From NCBI GenBank assembly GCA_947473125.1, contig CANJDH010000034.1, forward strand, positions 1-43,186: 43,186 nt of DNA, in the 5' to 3' direction. The position numbers and the translations under genes were made by a program. The first letter of the stretch is position 1. Each line of letters begins with the position of its first letter. The notes beneath the pieces were generated by a model. That model made no database searches, was not told where the DNA came from, and saw only the letters and a program-made list of their open reading frames with translations. Shown here in pieces: positions 26,001 to 34,365 of this stretch. The stretch comes from Burkholderiales bacterium (lineage in GTDB: Bacteria; Pseudomonadota; Gammaproteobacteria; Burkholderiales; JAEUOS01).

Positions 26001-27828
26001 CGCACTGGATGCGCATGCCCGATTTGGTCAGGTTGTCGAGAATCCCCGAGGTCATCTCCTGTCCGGCGCTGATGGTCCGGAGGCGTTGCGTATCCGACAT
26101 CTCCTGCCCGGGCGGCACGATCAATTCGAGTGCCGTCTTGCCCAGCGCTTCGGCCCTGGAGTAGCCGAACACACGCTCCGCTTCCGGGTTCCAGAGCGTG
26201 ATGCGATGCTCAGCATCGCGCACCATGAAAGCCACTGGCATGCTCTGCACGATCAACTCAAAGCGCTTCAGTGCCGCCGCATTCTCGCCTGCCAGAACGA
26301 TCGCCGCCTCCTCGCTGCGGCGTTGACGCTCCTGCGCACGATAGCGCTCGGTGATGTCGCGTGCCACCCCTCGATAGCCGACGTGAACGCCCAGCGCATT
26401 CTGGACCGGATCGGCCACAATTTCGAGTACGCGCGCCTGTTCGGGTGCCTGCTCCGGAATACCGAAGAGCAACAGCTGACGATACGGCTCGCGCCGCTCG
26501 CGGCAGCCCCAGACCGCCTGCCAATCACCCTCCAGCGGTTCCAGCCTGCGTATCTCCCATGGCAGGCGACCGACAAACTGCTGCATGATCCCACGTTGCT
26601 CCTCGGCACCGCCCTCAATCAGGGAAAAACGGTCGTCGAGCCCGGTTTCCCAGTACCAGTCAGAAGATATCCTGGCCAAATGGCGGAAGCGGATCTCGCT
26701 TGCCCGCAGCGAAGCTTCGGTTTGTTGCTTGTCGGTTTCCAGAGACACGCGTTCGCTCTGATCAATGATGCTGACGCGATACAGGTTCGACCCGCCGGGC
26801 AGCAAAATGACACGGACTTCCGTATCGATATCGATGCCATCGGTCCGACGGACACGCCAATGGCGCGTCGATTCCAGGCCGGCCATCGCTTCGGCCGCCA
26901 TATCGCGCAACACGACATCCGGTGCGCGCCCATCCGGTTGCGGGTTCACCGCTGCACGCGTGGTGTGGTGGCCCACCAGCAATGCCGGATCAGCACCAAG
27001 CATGCGGCCGGCGGCACGATTGGCATAGCGGATCAGGTGCGATTGCTGGTCCACCAGCATCACGCCTTCCGGGGCGTACTCGACCACCGCACGCATGCCC
27101 TCCTCGGCCCGATCCCGCGCCAGCTTCAGCATCGAATCGTTAGACAGGTCGGCAATGCTCACGCGCACCGCCGCGCCCGCCCCCTCAATGCGCGACAACG
27201 CCAGTCTTGCCGGAAAGGTGCTGCCATCAGCGCGCAGGAAAGTCCAGGGCACGTCGACCTGTTCACCGGCCATCGCCGAGGCAATCAGCCTGGCGACCCA
27301 CGCGCCAGACGATTCGCCGGATGCCTGCACCGGCGCACTCAACTCCCAAAGGTTGGCCGCAAGCACCGCGTCGACGGATCGGCCAAACAGCGCGGCCGCA
27401 GTCGTGTTGGCGTACAGGTGTCGATTGCCGGCCACGTCGAGCAATACGATGCCATCGGACGCGTTGTCTAGGAGGCCACGCAGGCGAATCTCACCATCGC
27501 GTAGGCGTGCCTCCTGCTCGAGGGCACGGCGCAGCACCATGACACCGGACAAGACGGCCGCGAGACCAAGCAGCATGACTGACGAGGCACCGCCCGCTGG
27601 CAAATCGAGCTGAAGGATAAAACCGGCAAGCACTCCGAACGGCACCAACATGCCCAAACCGAAAGCCGCCGCCTCCGCCAGGCAGATCGCAGACGGCGAT
27701 TGCCGGCGCGGTGCCGATTCTTGTGGGACTGCCACGCACCCTCCCTGTTTCACTGCCGGCAGCACTCCGTTTTGCTTGTTTACAGCGAGCAAGTGCCAGC
27801 ACGTCTGCGCATGCGGATCAGTACCCAT
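23029..27828 (-). CDS. Large membrane sensor histidine kinase with seven PAS and two GAF domains
   Basis: A 1599-residue kinase. Two transmembrane helices lie near 51-73 and 81-99. PAS-type domains follow at about 115-230, 245-360, 380-495, 522-640, 648-760, 937-1050 and 1228-1345, with GAF-like domains at about 770-925 and 1062-1218. A coiled coil (1347-1375) leads to HisKA with His1383 (VAHDLRAPLR) and an HATPase with NLIGNAIKFS, DNGEGF and GTGVGLAIV. Three PAS domains share a (S/A)SDxxWE signature, and the PAS-GAF unit at 648-925 is repeated at 937-1218. A GTG at 27735 behind GGGAGG is an alternative start that keeps both helices. It follows fliA by 30 nt, and a receiver gene follows it. 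The signal is unknown. Confidence 0.9.
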   Translation of the reverse strand: MGTDPHAQTCWHLLAVNKQNGVLPAVKQGGCVAVPQESAPRRQSPSAICLAEAAAFGLGMLVPFGVLAGFILQLDLPAGGASSVMLLGLAAVLSGVMVLRRALEQEARLRDGEIRLRGLLDNASDGIVLLDVAGNRHLYANTTAAALFGRSVDAVLAANLWELSAPVQASGESSGAWVARLIASAMAGEQVDVPWTFLRADGSTFPARLALSRIEGAGAAVRVSIADLSNDSMLKLARDRAEEGMRAVVEYAPEGVMLVDQQSHLIRYANRAAGRMLGADPALLVGHHTTRAAVNPQPDGRAPDVVLRDMAAEAMAGLESTRHWRVRRTDGIDIDTEVRVILLPGGSNLYRVSIIDQSERVSLETDKQQTEASLRASEIRFRHLARISSDWYWETGLDDRFSLIEGGAEEQRGIMQQFVGRLPWEIRRLEPLEGDWQAVWGCRERREPYRQLLLFGIPEQAPEQARVLEIVADPVQNALGVHVGYRGVARDITERYRAQERQRRSEEAAIVLAGENAAALKRFELIVQSMPVAFMVRDAEHRITLWNPEAERVFGYSRAEALGKTALELIVPPGQEMSDTQRLRTISAGQEMTSGILDNLTKSGMRIQCEWRNARISGPRGEFSGSIAMALDITTRVNAERALQESEVHFRRLTELASDCKWETDADHRFVELVADADGITRTDALGKRRWELAHLRPVNCSWEEHRATVEAQRRFSNLIIEVHGADGRRYYRVLSGEPRFDAKHNFLGYRGLGTDILSAHRANLRRSGEAQLFEALSRGASLAVLMMILCEMVEASTERPSRASVLLVEGDCLRHLAAPRLPEAYCASIDGMAIGELEGSCGAAASLGQTVIAHDIATDARWDAYREAAGMAGVRACWSTPVRGMGSAVIATFDVYTDVAHTPSAGDLDLTDAAARLAALVMERHRSTEALRESEERLRKLVTLSSDWEWEQDEQFRFTRATVWSDDATRFLSTPVGHRRWDNPQLRPIGFTWDEHRRLLEAREPFSHTLIEFTNLEGRRFYWAIRGEPVFDARGTFSGYRGVGSDITVRYRNDAMRLGERALFESMAQGEALPKLLSILAHTIHGVLERVGGVIVRELDLGTLRVLASFGVSAAWSEVLAKGVTLELDATSCAEAARRNSAVIFEDVSTDDRCASVRQSLMGAGIRASWSMPVFDRAGAVIATIGIAYPAAAGPSESDMEFVRAAGRLAGFVIERFRSTEAARESAERYRRLVEQSQDGVLIHEWGIIEYANTAFVRMIGAKSMGALIGLNAVKLYTRESQSRSGDRLARLRQSGEALPFAEMQLQRLDGTLVEVEVAASMFESHGRQLVQSQFRDISARKWTEREILKLNQDLEQRVNQRTAELTAANRELEAFSYTVAHDLRAPLRAIDGFSQLLQGDIGEALNADAQRDINAISTSTRKMSELINGLLEFSRYGRGVLTGQRVDTAALVAVVAEEGGRGRAVRFDIGRLEDVHGDPIMLRQVWANLIGNAIKFSAKRDAPVVSIDCQNADRELLFTVSDNGEGFDMAYVDKLFGVFQRLHSASEFEGTGVGLAIVKRIVERHGGRIWAESSAAGGAIFRFTLPRHEAPTPALVH

Positions 27829-27858
27829 TCTAAGCCAATCGAACCTTGCAAGCAGGCA

Positions 27859-28575
27859 TTACCAGTCTTTCAGGTGGGATCGCAAACGCACCACCGCCTG
27901 GCTGTGCAACTGGCACACCCGCGATTCGGTAACGCCCAGCACCGCAGCGATTTCCCGGAAGTTGAGCTCCTGTTCGTAGTAGAGCCCCATCAGCATTTTT
28001 TCGCGTTCGGGCAGCGCGTCGATCGCCGTGACCAGGGCCTTGCGGAATCGCTCGTCACGTACTTTGCCCAGCGGGTCTGCGGCATGGTCTGCGCAATGGC
28101 GGTCCAGAAACGGCTCGCTGCTTTCGCCGTCGCCGTCATAATCCTGGTAGTACAGCAACTGGCCGCCCTTCGCTTCGGCCAGCATCAGCTGGTATTGCAC
28201 GAGGCTGACCCCCAGCTCGAGAGCGATTTCGGATTCGCTGGCCGCGCGCCCGAGGCGCTGTTCAAGGCGCCCCAGGGCAGATTCAATCTGGCGTTGCGTC
28301 TTGCGCACCCCGCGGGGCAGCCAGTCGTTCTGGCGCAACTCGTCCAGCATGGCGCCACGAATGCGTTGCGAGGCATAGGTTTCAAACTGTGCACCCTGCC
28401 CGTCTTCGAAACGGCTCAGAGCGTCCATCAGCCCGATCATCCCCGCCTGGATCAAGTCGTCGACCTCGACGGAGGCGGGCAGCTTCGACTGCATGTGATG
28501 GGCAATCTTGCGCACCAGGGGAGCAAAGTGTTGAATGTTGCTGCTGTTCTCAATGGTGCCGGTCGCGGTATACAT
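27859..28575 (-). CDS. fliA: RNA polymerase sigma-28 factor FliA
   Basis: FliA directs transcription of late flagellar and chemotaxis genes and is inhibited by FlgM. The 238-residue protein (enteric 239) has sigma region 2 with VDDLIQAGMIGLMDALSRFE (38-57) and ETYASQRIRGAMLDELR, and a region 4 helix-turn-helix with NFREIAAVLGVTESRVCQLH near the end. I chose ATG 28575 (MYTATGTIEN), 14 nt after the flhG stop. An open extension to 28722 would overlap flhG by more than 130 nt. It is the last canonical flagellar gene of the flhB-A-F-G-fliA operon. Confidence 0.97.
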   Translation of the reverse strand: MYTATGTIENSSNIQHFAPLVRKIAHHMQSKLPASVEVDDLIQAGMIGLMDALSRFEDGQGAQFETYASQRIRGAMLDELRQNDWLPRGVRKTQRQIESALGRLEQRLGRAASESEIALELGVSLVQYQLMLAEAKGGQLLYYQDYDGDGESSEPFLDRHCADHAADPLGKVRDERFRKALVTAIDALPEREKMLMGLYYEQELNFREIAAVLGVTESRVCQLHSQAVVRLRSHLKDW

Positions 28576-28589
28576 GGAATGTCCCGTTT

Positions 28590-29453
28590 TTACTGAAGAT
28601 GCGAATTTGCAGGGTGCGCATCCGCCTCGAGCGAACACTTGGCAAGGCGCCAGGATGCGATCGACGCTGCAACCTGTGCCAGTGCCGTCACACAGGCTGG
28701 CGCCGGCAAGCGGGCGCTGCATCCAAATGGCTCGCCTCCCGCACCGGCCGGCAGGAAACCTGCAAACACCGGGTCAATGCCGAGAAAACTGCGCGCGGTA
28801 TCCGACAATGCGCGAAAAATCCGTTGGCCCTCGGCAAGATCCGCGGCACCGTTGACAAGGATGCGCACCAGACAGCGCGTGCCGGATGAATCCGCGCCGA
28901 GCCGCTTGATGCGTGCATAGGCCGCGGTCATCGAGGCGGTACGCGGCGTCGTCACGAGCAGCACTTCACCGGCGCCGCCATGGACAATGCCGGGCAGCCG
29001 CGTTTCGCGATCGTCAAGATTGATTAGTACCAGCGAAGCCGGTTCCGTCAACCTCAGGAAGCCCTTGAAAAATTCGTCACCGGCAGCACCCGCGGCAAGC
29101 AAGTTGGTCAGCCCGCGCCGCGCCGGCACCAGACGCAGGGCCCCGGAGCGCACGACAACCGAGCCAAAATCGCGCTCACCGCTCAGCAAATCCTGCAAAT
29201 CGGCTCGCGCGGCGACGCCAAGCTGGCGTGCCATTTCGCCATCGCTTTGGTCGAGCACCACCACATTCTGTCGCGGCGCCGCGAATTGCGCCAGCCGCAT
29301 CAGGATGGCGCTTTTGCCGACGGCCTCGCCGCCGCCGAGAATCGGCAACACGCGCAATGCCGGCCTGCCGAGAAGATGGCGCAGGCCGGCGGCCTGGTCG
29401 GCCGGTCCGTGCACATGCCCTCGGGGCGCGGATTCGTACGGATTCAGGCGCAT
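28590..29453 (-). CDS. flhG: Flagellar number regulator FlhG (MinD-like), divergent
   Basis: FlhG (FleN/YlxH) is a MinD-type ATPase that limits flagellar number and stimulates the FlhF GTPase. The 287-residue product is placed by context, right after flhF and before fliA, and by its P-loop region RVLPILGGGEAVGKSAILM (34-52). The family Walker A reads KGGxGKT/S. Here it is GGGEAVGKS, keeping Gly46-Lys47-Ser48 but lacking the signature lysine. The Walker A' and B equivalents (VVVLDQSDGE, VLINLDDRE) are also divergent. ATP hydrolysis may be weak or lost. The start ATG 29453 follows the flhF stop by one base (TGAAATG). A longer frame to 29576 would overlap flhF. Confidence 0.75.
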   Translation of the reverse strand: MRLNPYESAPRGHVHGPADQAAGLRHLLGRPALRVLPILGGGEAVGKSAILMRLAQFAAPRQNVVVLDQSDGEMARQLGVAARADLQDLLSGERDFGSVVVRSGALRLVPARRGLTNLLAAGAAGDEFFKGFLRLTEPASLVLINLDDRETRLPGIVHGGAGEVLLVTTPRTASMTAAYARIKRLGADSSGTRCLVRILVNGAADLAEGQRIFRALSDTARSFLGIDPVFAGFLPAGAGGEPFGCSARLPAPACVTALAQVAASIASWRLAKCSLEADAHPANSHLQ

Positions 29454-29454
29454 T

Positions 29455-30846
29455 TCAGATACCCTGCTGCAGCCGCGAACCTGCCGGCATCGCGCCCACC
29501 GGCAGTTCGCCTTCACGCAACGCGAATGCCGGGTTCGAGGGAGCACGTAGCGAGCGGTGTGCAAGCGCCGGTGCATTCGCCGGATGAATGTCTTCGGGAA
29601 CCCGCTGTCCGCTCGTCACGTACTGGATTTCCAGCGCATGGCGGGCACAGGTATCAAGGGCCGGCGCCAGCTTCACCGCTTCGTCCAGTTTGGTCAGGAT
29701 GGCGCCCGCGATGGGTCGTGATCGTCCTTGGGCGCCGGAGGCTGCACTGCTGGCGCCGCCGTAGGCCAGTACCACGTCGTCCAGGGTTTCCGCCTGCGCG
29801 GCGGCGTTGAGCAGCAGGAGGCGCTGTACCGACGGCAGATTCAACAACGAAATCTGGTCGGACAGGCGCGCGTCGCGCTGGCCCATGCCCACGGTGTCGA
29901 TCAGGACCAGCCGCTTGCCGCGCATTGACGCCAGAATTGCCTCAAGTTCCGCCCCTGACTGTGCCGAATGAATCGGCACGCCTAGAATCTTGCCGTAGAT
30001 GGCCAGCTGATCAAATGCGCCGATCCGATAGCCGTCGGTGGTGATGAGCCCGAGGGACCCGGCACCGAATTTGACGACGCAACGTGCCGCCAGTTTGGCC
30101 GTGGTGGTGGTCTTGCCTACGCCTGTCGGGCCGACCAGCGCATAGATGCCGCCCTTTGCCACCAGGTCGTGCTCGGGTGCAGCACAGCGGATGTTGTGTG
30201 CCAGGACATCCTGCATCCATTTTCGCGCTTGCGGTTCGGCATAGTCATCGGGCAGCTTGGCAACGACCGCCCGTGCCACTGCCGGCGAGTAGCCGGCCTC
30301 GGTGAGGTCGCGCCATAGCTTGACCACCAGCGGACGCCGTTGCGCCGTTTCACGCCACACCAAACCCGCCAGCTGGCTTTCGAGCAGATCCTTCATGGAG
30401 CGCACTTCTTCAAACAGGCGCTGCTCGTTCAATCCCGGAGTGGGAGCAGACCGCCCGTTGTCCAACTGCGGCTGGCGTACCGCGACATGGTGAACCGATT
30501 GCTCCGGCGCTTGTGCACCGTGCGATGCGCCCGAAGGCGCTGCCGACATGGTGGCCGGCAGGTGTACCGCAATGTCGCGCAGGGTCTTGAAGGGCGATTG
30601 CAGGGTCGCCCCTGGTGCACGCGCGCTCCGCATGGCAACGTGTGCGGCCGGCAGCTGCCCGCCATTGGACTGCACCTTTGCCGGGACCTGCGTCAAATCG
30701 TCCACGGCACTTCCGGCCATGGCAAGAATTTCCACGCCGTTGGCGGTCTTGCGGTTCGAGATGACGTAAGCTTCCGAGCCCAGATCCGCTTTCATCTTGC
30801 GCATCGCCTCACGTGCCGTTGTCGCAAAAAATTTCTTCATGTGCAT
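29455..30846 (-). CDS. flhF: Flagellar placement GTPase FlhF
   Basis: FlhF is an SRP-type GTPase that sets where flagella form, typically at the pole. The 463-residue protein has a basic N-terminus (MKKFFATTAREAMRKMKADL), a low-complexity linker (about 50-140), an N-domain, and a GTPase domain with GPTGVGKTT (239-247), ITTDGYRIGAFDQL (268-281), LIDTVGMGQRD (315-325) and TKLDEA (385-390). GAGGA lies 7 nt before ATG 30846. A second in-frame ATG at 30840 is possible. It lies 41 nt after flhA, and the stop is one base from the flhG start. Confidence 0.95.
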   Translation of the reverse strand: MHMKKFFATTAREAMRKMKADLGSEAYVISNRKTANGVEILAMAGSAVDDLTQVPAKVQSNGGQLPAAHVAMRSARAPGATLQSPFKTLRDIAVHLPATMSAAPSGASHGAQAPEQSVHHVAVRQPQLDNGRSAPTPGLNEQRLFEEVRSMKDLLESQLAGLVWRETAQRRPLVVKLWRDLTEAGYSPAVARAVVAKLPDDYAEPQARKWMQDVLAHNIRCAAPEHDLVAKGGIYALVGPTGVGKTTTTAKLAARCVVKFGAGSLGLITTDGYRIGAFDQLAIYGKILGVPIHSAQSGAELEAILASMRGKRLVLIDTVGMGQRDARLSDQISLLNLPSVQRLLLLNAAAQAETLDDVVLAYGGASSAASGAQGRSRPIAGAILTKLDEAVKLAPALDTCARHALEIQYVTSGQRVPEDIHPANAPALAHRSLRAPSNPAFALREGELPVGAMPAGSRLQQGI

Positions 30847-30887
30847 CGGGTCATCCTCGCGCTGAAAGTTGCATCGGTTTCATTTGG

Positions 30888-32987
30888 TCAAGCCGGTAAG
30901 GGGCCGCGCGCGCCAACCATGGCGGAGACGCGAATCGAGCAGGCTTCGGGAATTTCGGCATGGGCCAGCACCTTGAGGCGCGGGAGTGCCCGTTTTGCCA
31001 GGCGGGCCAGCGGCAGGCGCAGGCGATCCGGTACCAGGAGTGCGGCCGGCTGGCCGAGCGCTTCCAGGCGTTGGCCTGCAGCGGTAAGCTCGCGCACCAG
31101 GTTTTCCGCGAGTCCGGGTTCGATCACCAGCCCGTCCCCGGCGCCGGCGTTCTGCGCCAGCATGCGTTCCAGATCCGGGTCGAGCACCAGCATCTCGAGG
31201 TTACGGTCGGACCCAAAATGGGTCTGGATGATGGCGCGTCCGAGCGTAATGCGCACTTGCGCGGTGAGGGCGGCGGCGTCTTGGGTCGCCGCGGCAAACT
31301 CGGCAAGTGTCTCCGCAATGCTGCGCATGTCGCGGATATGTACGCCTTCGTCGAGCAGGTTCTGCAGCACGCGCTGCAGCACGGCAAGGGAAATCTGTTT
31401 CGGCACCAGGTCATCTATGAGTTTTGGTGCGCTGCGCGCCACGTGATCGATCAGCGACTGCACTTCGGTGCGACCGAGCAACTGGCCGGCATGCGACTGC
31501 ATCAGGTGGTTGAGGTGGGTCGCGACCACGGTACCGGCATCGACCACGGTGTAGCCGGCAGCCAGGGCCTGGTCGCGCAGCGCCGCCTCGACCCAGATCG
31601 CCGGCAGCCCGAATGCCGGATCGGTCGCCGCCGTCCCCGGCAACGTGGCGGACACGCGCCCCGGATTGATCGCCATGTACATGCCCGGATAGACCTCGCC
31701 CTCCCCGACCGTCACCCCCTTGAGGCTGATCCGATAACCGCTGGGGCGTAGTTCAAGGTTGTCGCGAATGTGCACTTGCGGCGGCAGGAAGCCGACTTCG
31801 GCTGCAAATTTCTTGCGAATCGCCTTGATGCGTTTGAGCAGCTCCGCTTCCTGGTTGCGATCCACCAGTGGAATCAGTCGATAGCCGACCTCCAGGCCGA
31901 GCACGTCCACCGGTGCCAGGTCATCCCAGGTCGCCTCGCTGGCATCGGCGACCGGCGCCGCCGACTGCTCGGGCATAGACACCACCACCGGATGCCTGGA
32001 GCGCCACCAGCCATACCAGCCGGTGGCGGCACCGAACAGGATGAAGGCAAAGTGCGGCATGCCGGGAATCAGGCCGAGCACCGTGAGCACCACCCCGGTG
32101 ATCATCAGAGTGTGCGGATGCGTAATTAGCTGGCGCATGATTTGCGAGCCGATGTCTTCATTCTCGCCTTCGGCGCCGCCGACGCGGCTCACCACCAGGC
32201 CGGCAGCCATCGAAATCACCAGTGCCGGCACCTGCGCCACCAGGCCGTCGCCGATGGCGAGGAGAATGTAGTTGTTGGCGGCGGTTGCAGCCGACAGGTC
32301 ATGCTGCAGCATGCCGATCGCGAAACCGCCGACGATGTTGATGAACAGGATCAGAATGCCGGCAACCGCGTCACCGCGCACGAATTTCGAGGCGCCGTCC
32401 ATGGCGCCGTAAAAATCGGCTTCCTGGGCTACCTCGGCGCGGCGCCGACGCGCCTGCTGCTCGTTGATCAACCCGGCATTGAGATCGGCATCGATTGCCA
32501 TCTGCTTGCCGGGCATCGCGTCCAGGGTGAAGCGCGCGCTGACCTCGGCGATGCGCCCCGCGCCCTTGGTAATCACCACAAAGTTGATCACGACGAGAAT
32601 CGCAAACACCACCAGCCCAACGGCAAAATTTCCGCCAACTAGAAAATGGCCAAAGGCCTCGATCACCTTGCCGGCTGCATCCGGCCCGGTGTGGCCGTTG
32701 AGAAGCACGATCCGGGTGGAGGCAACGTTGAGCGACAGACGCAGCAACGTGGTGAGCAATAAAACGCTCGGGAAGGCAGCGAAGTCGAGCGGCCGATTGG
32801 CGTACACCGCCGCCAGCAGCACGATCAGGGCCAGGGCAATGTTGAACGTGAACAGCAGATCGAGCAGCAAGGGGTGCAAGGGCAGGATCATCATGCCGAG
32901 GATCATCACCACCAGCATCGGCGCGGCCAGGCTGCGCCACGGAAAGTGCCTCCAGCCGCCCGCTTGTGTGGTCGATGCCGCGCTCAT
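30888..32987 (-). CDS. flhA: Flagellar type III export gate protein FlhA
   Basis: FlhA is the large export-gate protein that couples proton motive force to flagellar export and binds substrate-chaperone complexes. The 699-residue protein (enteric 692) has an N-terminal half with about eight membrane helices and the family signature RFTLDAMPGKQMAIDAD (152-168). A cytoplasmic half ends the protein. The start overlaps the flhB stop by four bases (ATGA). The order flhB-flhA is standard. Confidence 0.97.
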   Translation of the reverse strand: MSAASTTQAGGWRHFPWRSLAAPMLVVMILGMMILPLHPLLLDLLFTFNIALALIVLLAAVYANRPLDFAAFPSVLLLTTLLRLSLNVASTRIVLLNGHTGPDAAGKVIEAFGHFLVGGNFAVGLVVFAILVVINFVVITKGAGRIAEVSARFTLDAMPGKQMAIDADLNAGLINEQQARRRRAEVAQEADFYGAMDGASKFVRGDAVAGILILFINIVGGFAIGMLQHDLSAATAANNYILLAIGDGLVAQVPALVISMAAGLVVSRVGGAEGENEDIGSQIMRQLITHPHTLMITGVVLTVLGLIPGMPHFAFILFGAATGWYGWWRSRHPVVVSMPEQSAAPVADASEATWDDLAPVDVLGLEVGYRLIPLVDRNQEAELLKRIKAIRKKFAAEVGFLPPQVHIRDNLELRPSGYRISLKGVTVGEGEVYPGMYMAINPGRVSATLPGTAATDPAFGLPAIWVEAALRDQALAAGYTVVDAGTVVATHLNHLMQSHAGQLLGRTEVQSLIDHVARSAPKLIDDLVPKQISLAVLQRVLQNLLDEGVHIRDMRSIAETLAEFAAATQDAAALTAQVRITLGRAIIQTHFGSDRNLEMLVLDPDLERMLAQNAGAGDGLVIEPGLAENLVRELTAAGQRLEALGQPAALLVPDRLRLPLARLAKRALPRLKVLAHAEIPEACSIRVSAMVGARGPLPA

Positions 32988-34150
32988 GACGGGGCTCCCG
33001 ACGGTGTAGAGCGGCGGCTGGCCGGGTCGAGCGGGTCAAGTTCGGCGGGGACTTCAAGGTCGGAAGGGGCCAGCGGCGCCCGGCCGCTGATGGCGGCGCG
33101 CAGCTGGTAAACGTAGGCCAGCACCTGCGCCACCGCGTTGAACAGCGCGGCGGGAATTTCCGCATCAATCTCGGCATGGGCGTACAGGGCGCGCGCCAGT
33201 GGCGGCGCCGCCAGCAGCGGAACACCGTTGAGTGCGGCAATTTCCCTAATTTTTGCCGCAACCTCGTCACGCCCCTTGGCGACCACGCGCGGTGCGCGCA
33301 TCGACGACGCCTGGTAGGACAACGCCACCGCGTAGTGCGACGGATTGGTGACCACAACATCGGCGGTCGGAACCGCCGACATCATGCGGCGACGCGCCGC
33401 TTCGCGCTGGCGCTGGCGAATCCGTGACTTGACTTGCGGGTCACCGTCGGATTCCCGCGCTTCGCGCCTGACCTCCTCGGCCGACATGCGCAGGCCGCGC
33501 CCATGGCGCCATATCTGCAGGGGCACATCAGCCACGGCCACGGCCAGCAGTGCTGCCGCGATCACCAGGAAGTCGTGGGTGATCAGGTCGCCCATGCTGG
33601 CGACCGCAGCGAGCGGCGCCATACCCGCGTAAGCGGCCGTTTCCGCCTGGTGTGACGCCAGCACGCCAAATGCAACCATGCCGACCAATGCCACTTTGGC
33701 CAATGCCTTGAACAATTCGGCCAAGGCCTGGACCGAAAACAGGTTGGCAATACCCTTCAACGGGTTCAGGCGCGAAAAATCGGGAACTGCCGGCTCCATG
33801 GTGAACATCCAGCCGCCAATGAGCAGTGGCGTCAACAAGGCGGCAAAAAACAGGACTGCAAACAAGGGAACTGCCACCAGGAAGCCGCGCCCACCCAGCT
33901 CCGCCGAGCGGCGCAAGGCCGATTCGGCGTCAAAGGCCGCGCTTTGCGGGATGGTGAGGCCCTTGCCCAAAAAATCAGATGCCGCGTGGAGCACTGACGG
34001 CCCGACGGCGGCAAAGACCGCTGCGGCAGCCAGCAATAGCAGCGCAGTTGTCAGCTCGCGCGAGCGCGGTACCTGGCCATGCTCGCGCGCATCGTCCAGC
34101 CGCTTCTGCGACGCAGGTAAATGACGTTCCTGATCCTGTTCTTCGGCCAT
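32984..34150 (-). CDS. flhB: Flagellar export switch protein FlhB
   Basis: FlhB sets the switch from rod/hook to filament-type export. The 388-residue protein has four membrane helices (from about 33 to 210) and the cytoplasmic domain with KSRIRQRQREAARRRMM (241-257). The autocleavage motif reads Asn269-Pro270-Ser271-His272, at the same numbering as the enteric NPTH but with Thr replaced by Ser. The C-terminal tail (about 350-388) is Pro/Ser-rich. I chose ATG 34150 (MAEEQDQ). A 13-residue upstream extension is less likely. It heads the flhB-A-F-G-fliA operon. Confidence 0.96.
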   Translation of the reverse strand: MAEEQDQERHLPASQKRLDDAREHGQVPRSRELTTALLLLAAAAVFAAVGPSVLHAASDFLGKGLTIPQSAAFDAESALRRSAELGGRGFLVAVPLFAVLFFAALLTPLLIGGWMFTMEPAVPDFSRLNPLKGIANLFSVQALAELFKALAKVALVGMVAFGVLASHQAETAAYAGMAPLAAVASMGDLITHDFLVIAAALLAVAVADVPLQIWRHGRGLRMSAEEVRREARESDGDPQVKSRIRQRQREAARRRMMSAVPTADVVVTNPSHYAVALSYQASSMRAPRVVAKGRDEVAAKIREIAALNGVPLLAAPPLARALYAHAEIDAEIPAALFNAVAQVLAYVYQLRAAISGRAPLAPSDLEVPAELDPLDPASRRSTPSGAPS

Positions 34151-34321
34151 GCGTGGGGAGCGCCTGCTGTGGGGTGCATCAATCGGCAATCAATGCAACG
34201 ATTATTCCGGTGCAGGCGTCCCGCCGATGCCGCAAATAGCGGGGTAATCCGGTGACTAATTGCTCTATCAACTTCGACGACACGCGCCTACATTGAAGCT
34301 GTTCCGGAGCAGTTCCGGGAC

Positions 34322-34336
34322 GGGCCGCACCGGCCC
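34322..34336. other. GC-rich hairpin in the leader of the small unknown gene
   Basis: GGGCCG (34322-34327) and CGGCCC (34331-34336) form a perfect 6-bp stem with loop CAC. It ends 29 nt before the ATG at 34366. It could be a leader structure or a terminator-like element on the flhB side; no T-run is present. Confidence 0.3.
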
Positions 34337-34365
34337 CCACCCGCAAGTCAGTGAAGGAGATTGTT

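Noticed and set aside
25744-27471. Long open frame (575 codons) on the plus strand opposite the PAS/GAF kinase
   Set aside because: GC-rich genes commonly leave open antisense frames. The translation is rich in Arg, His and Ala without family motifs, while the minus strand shows a clear kinase.
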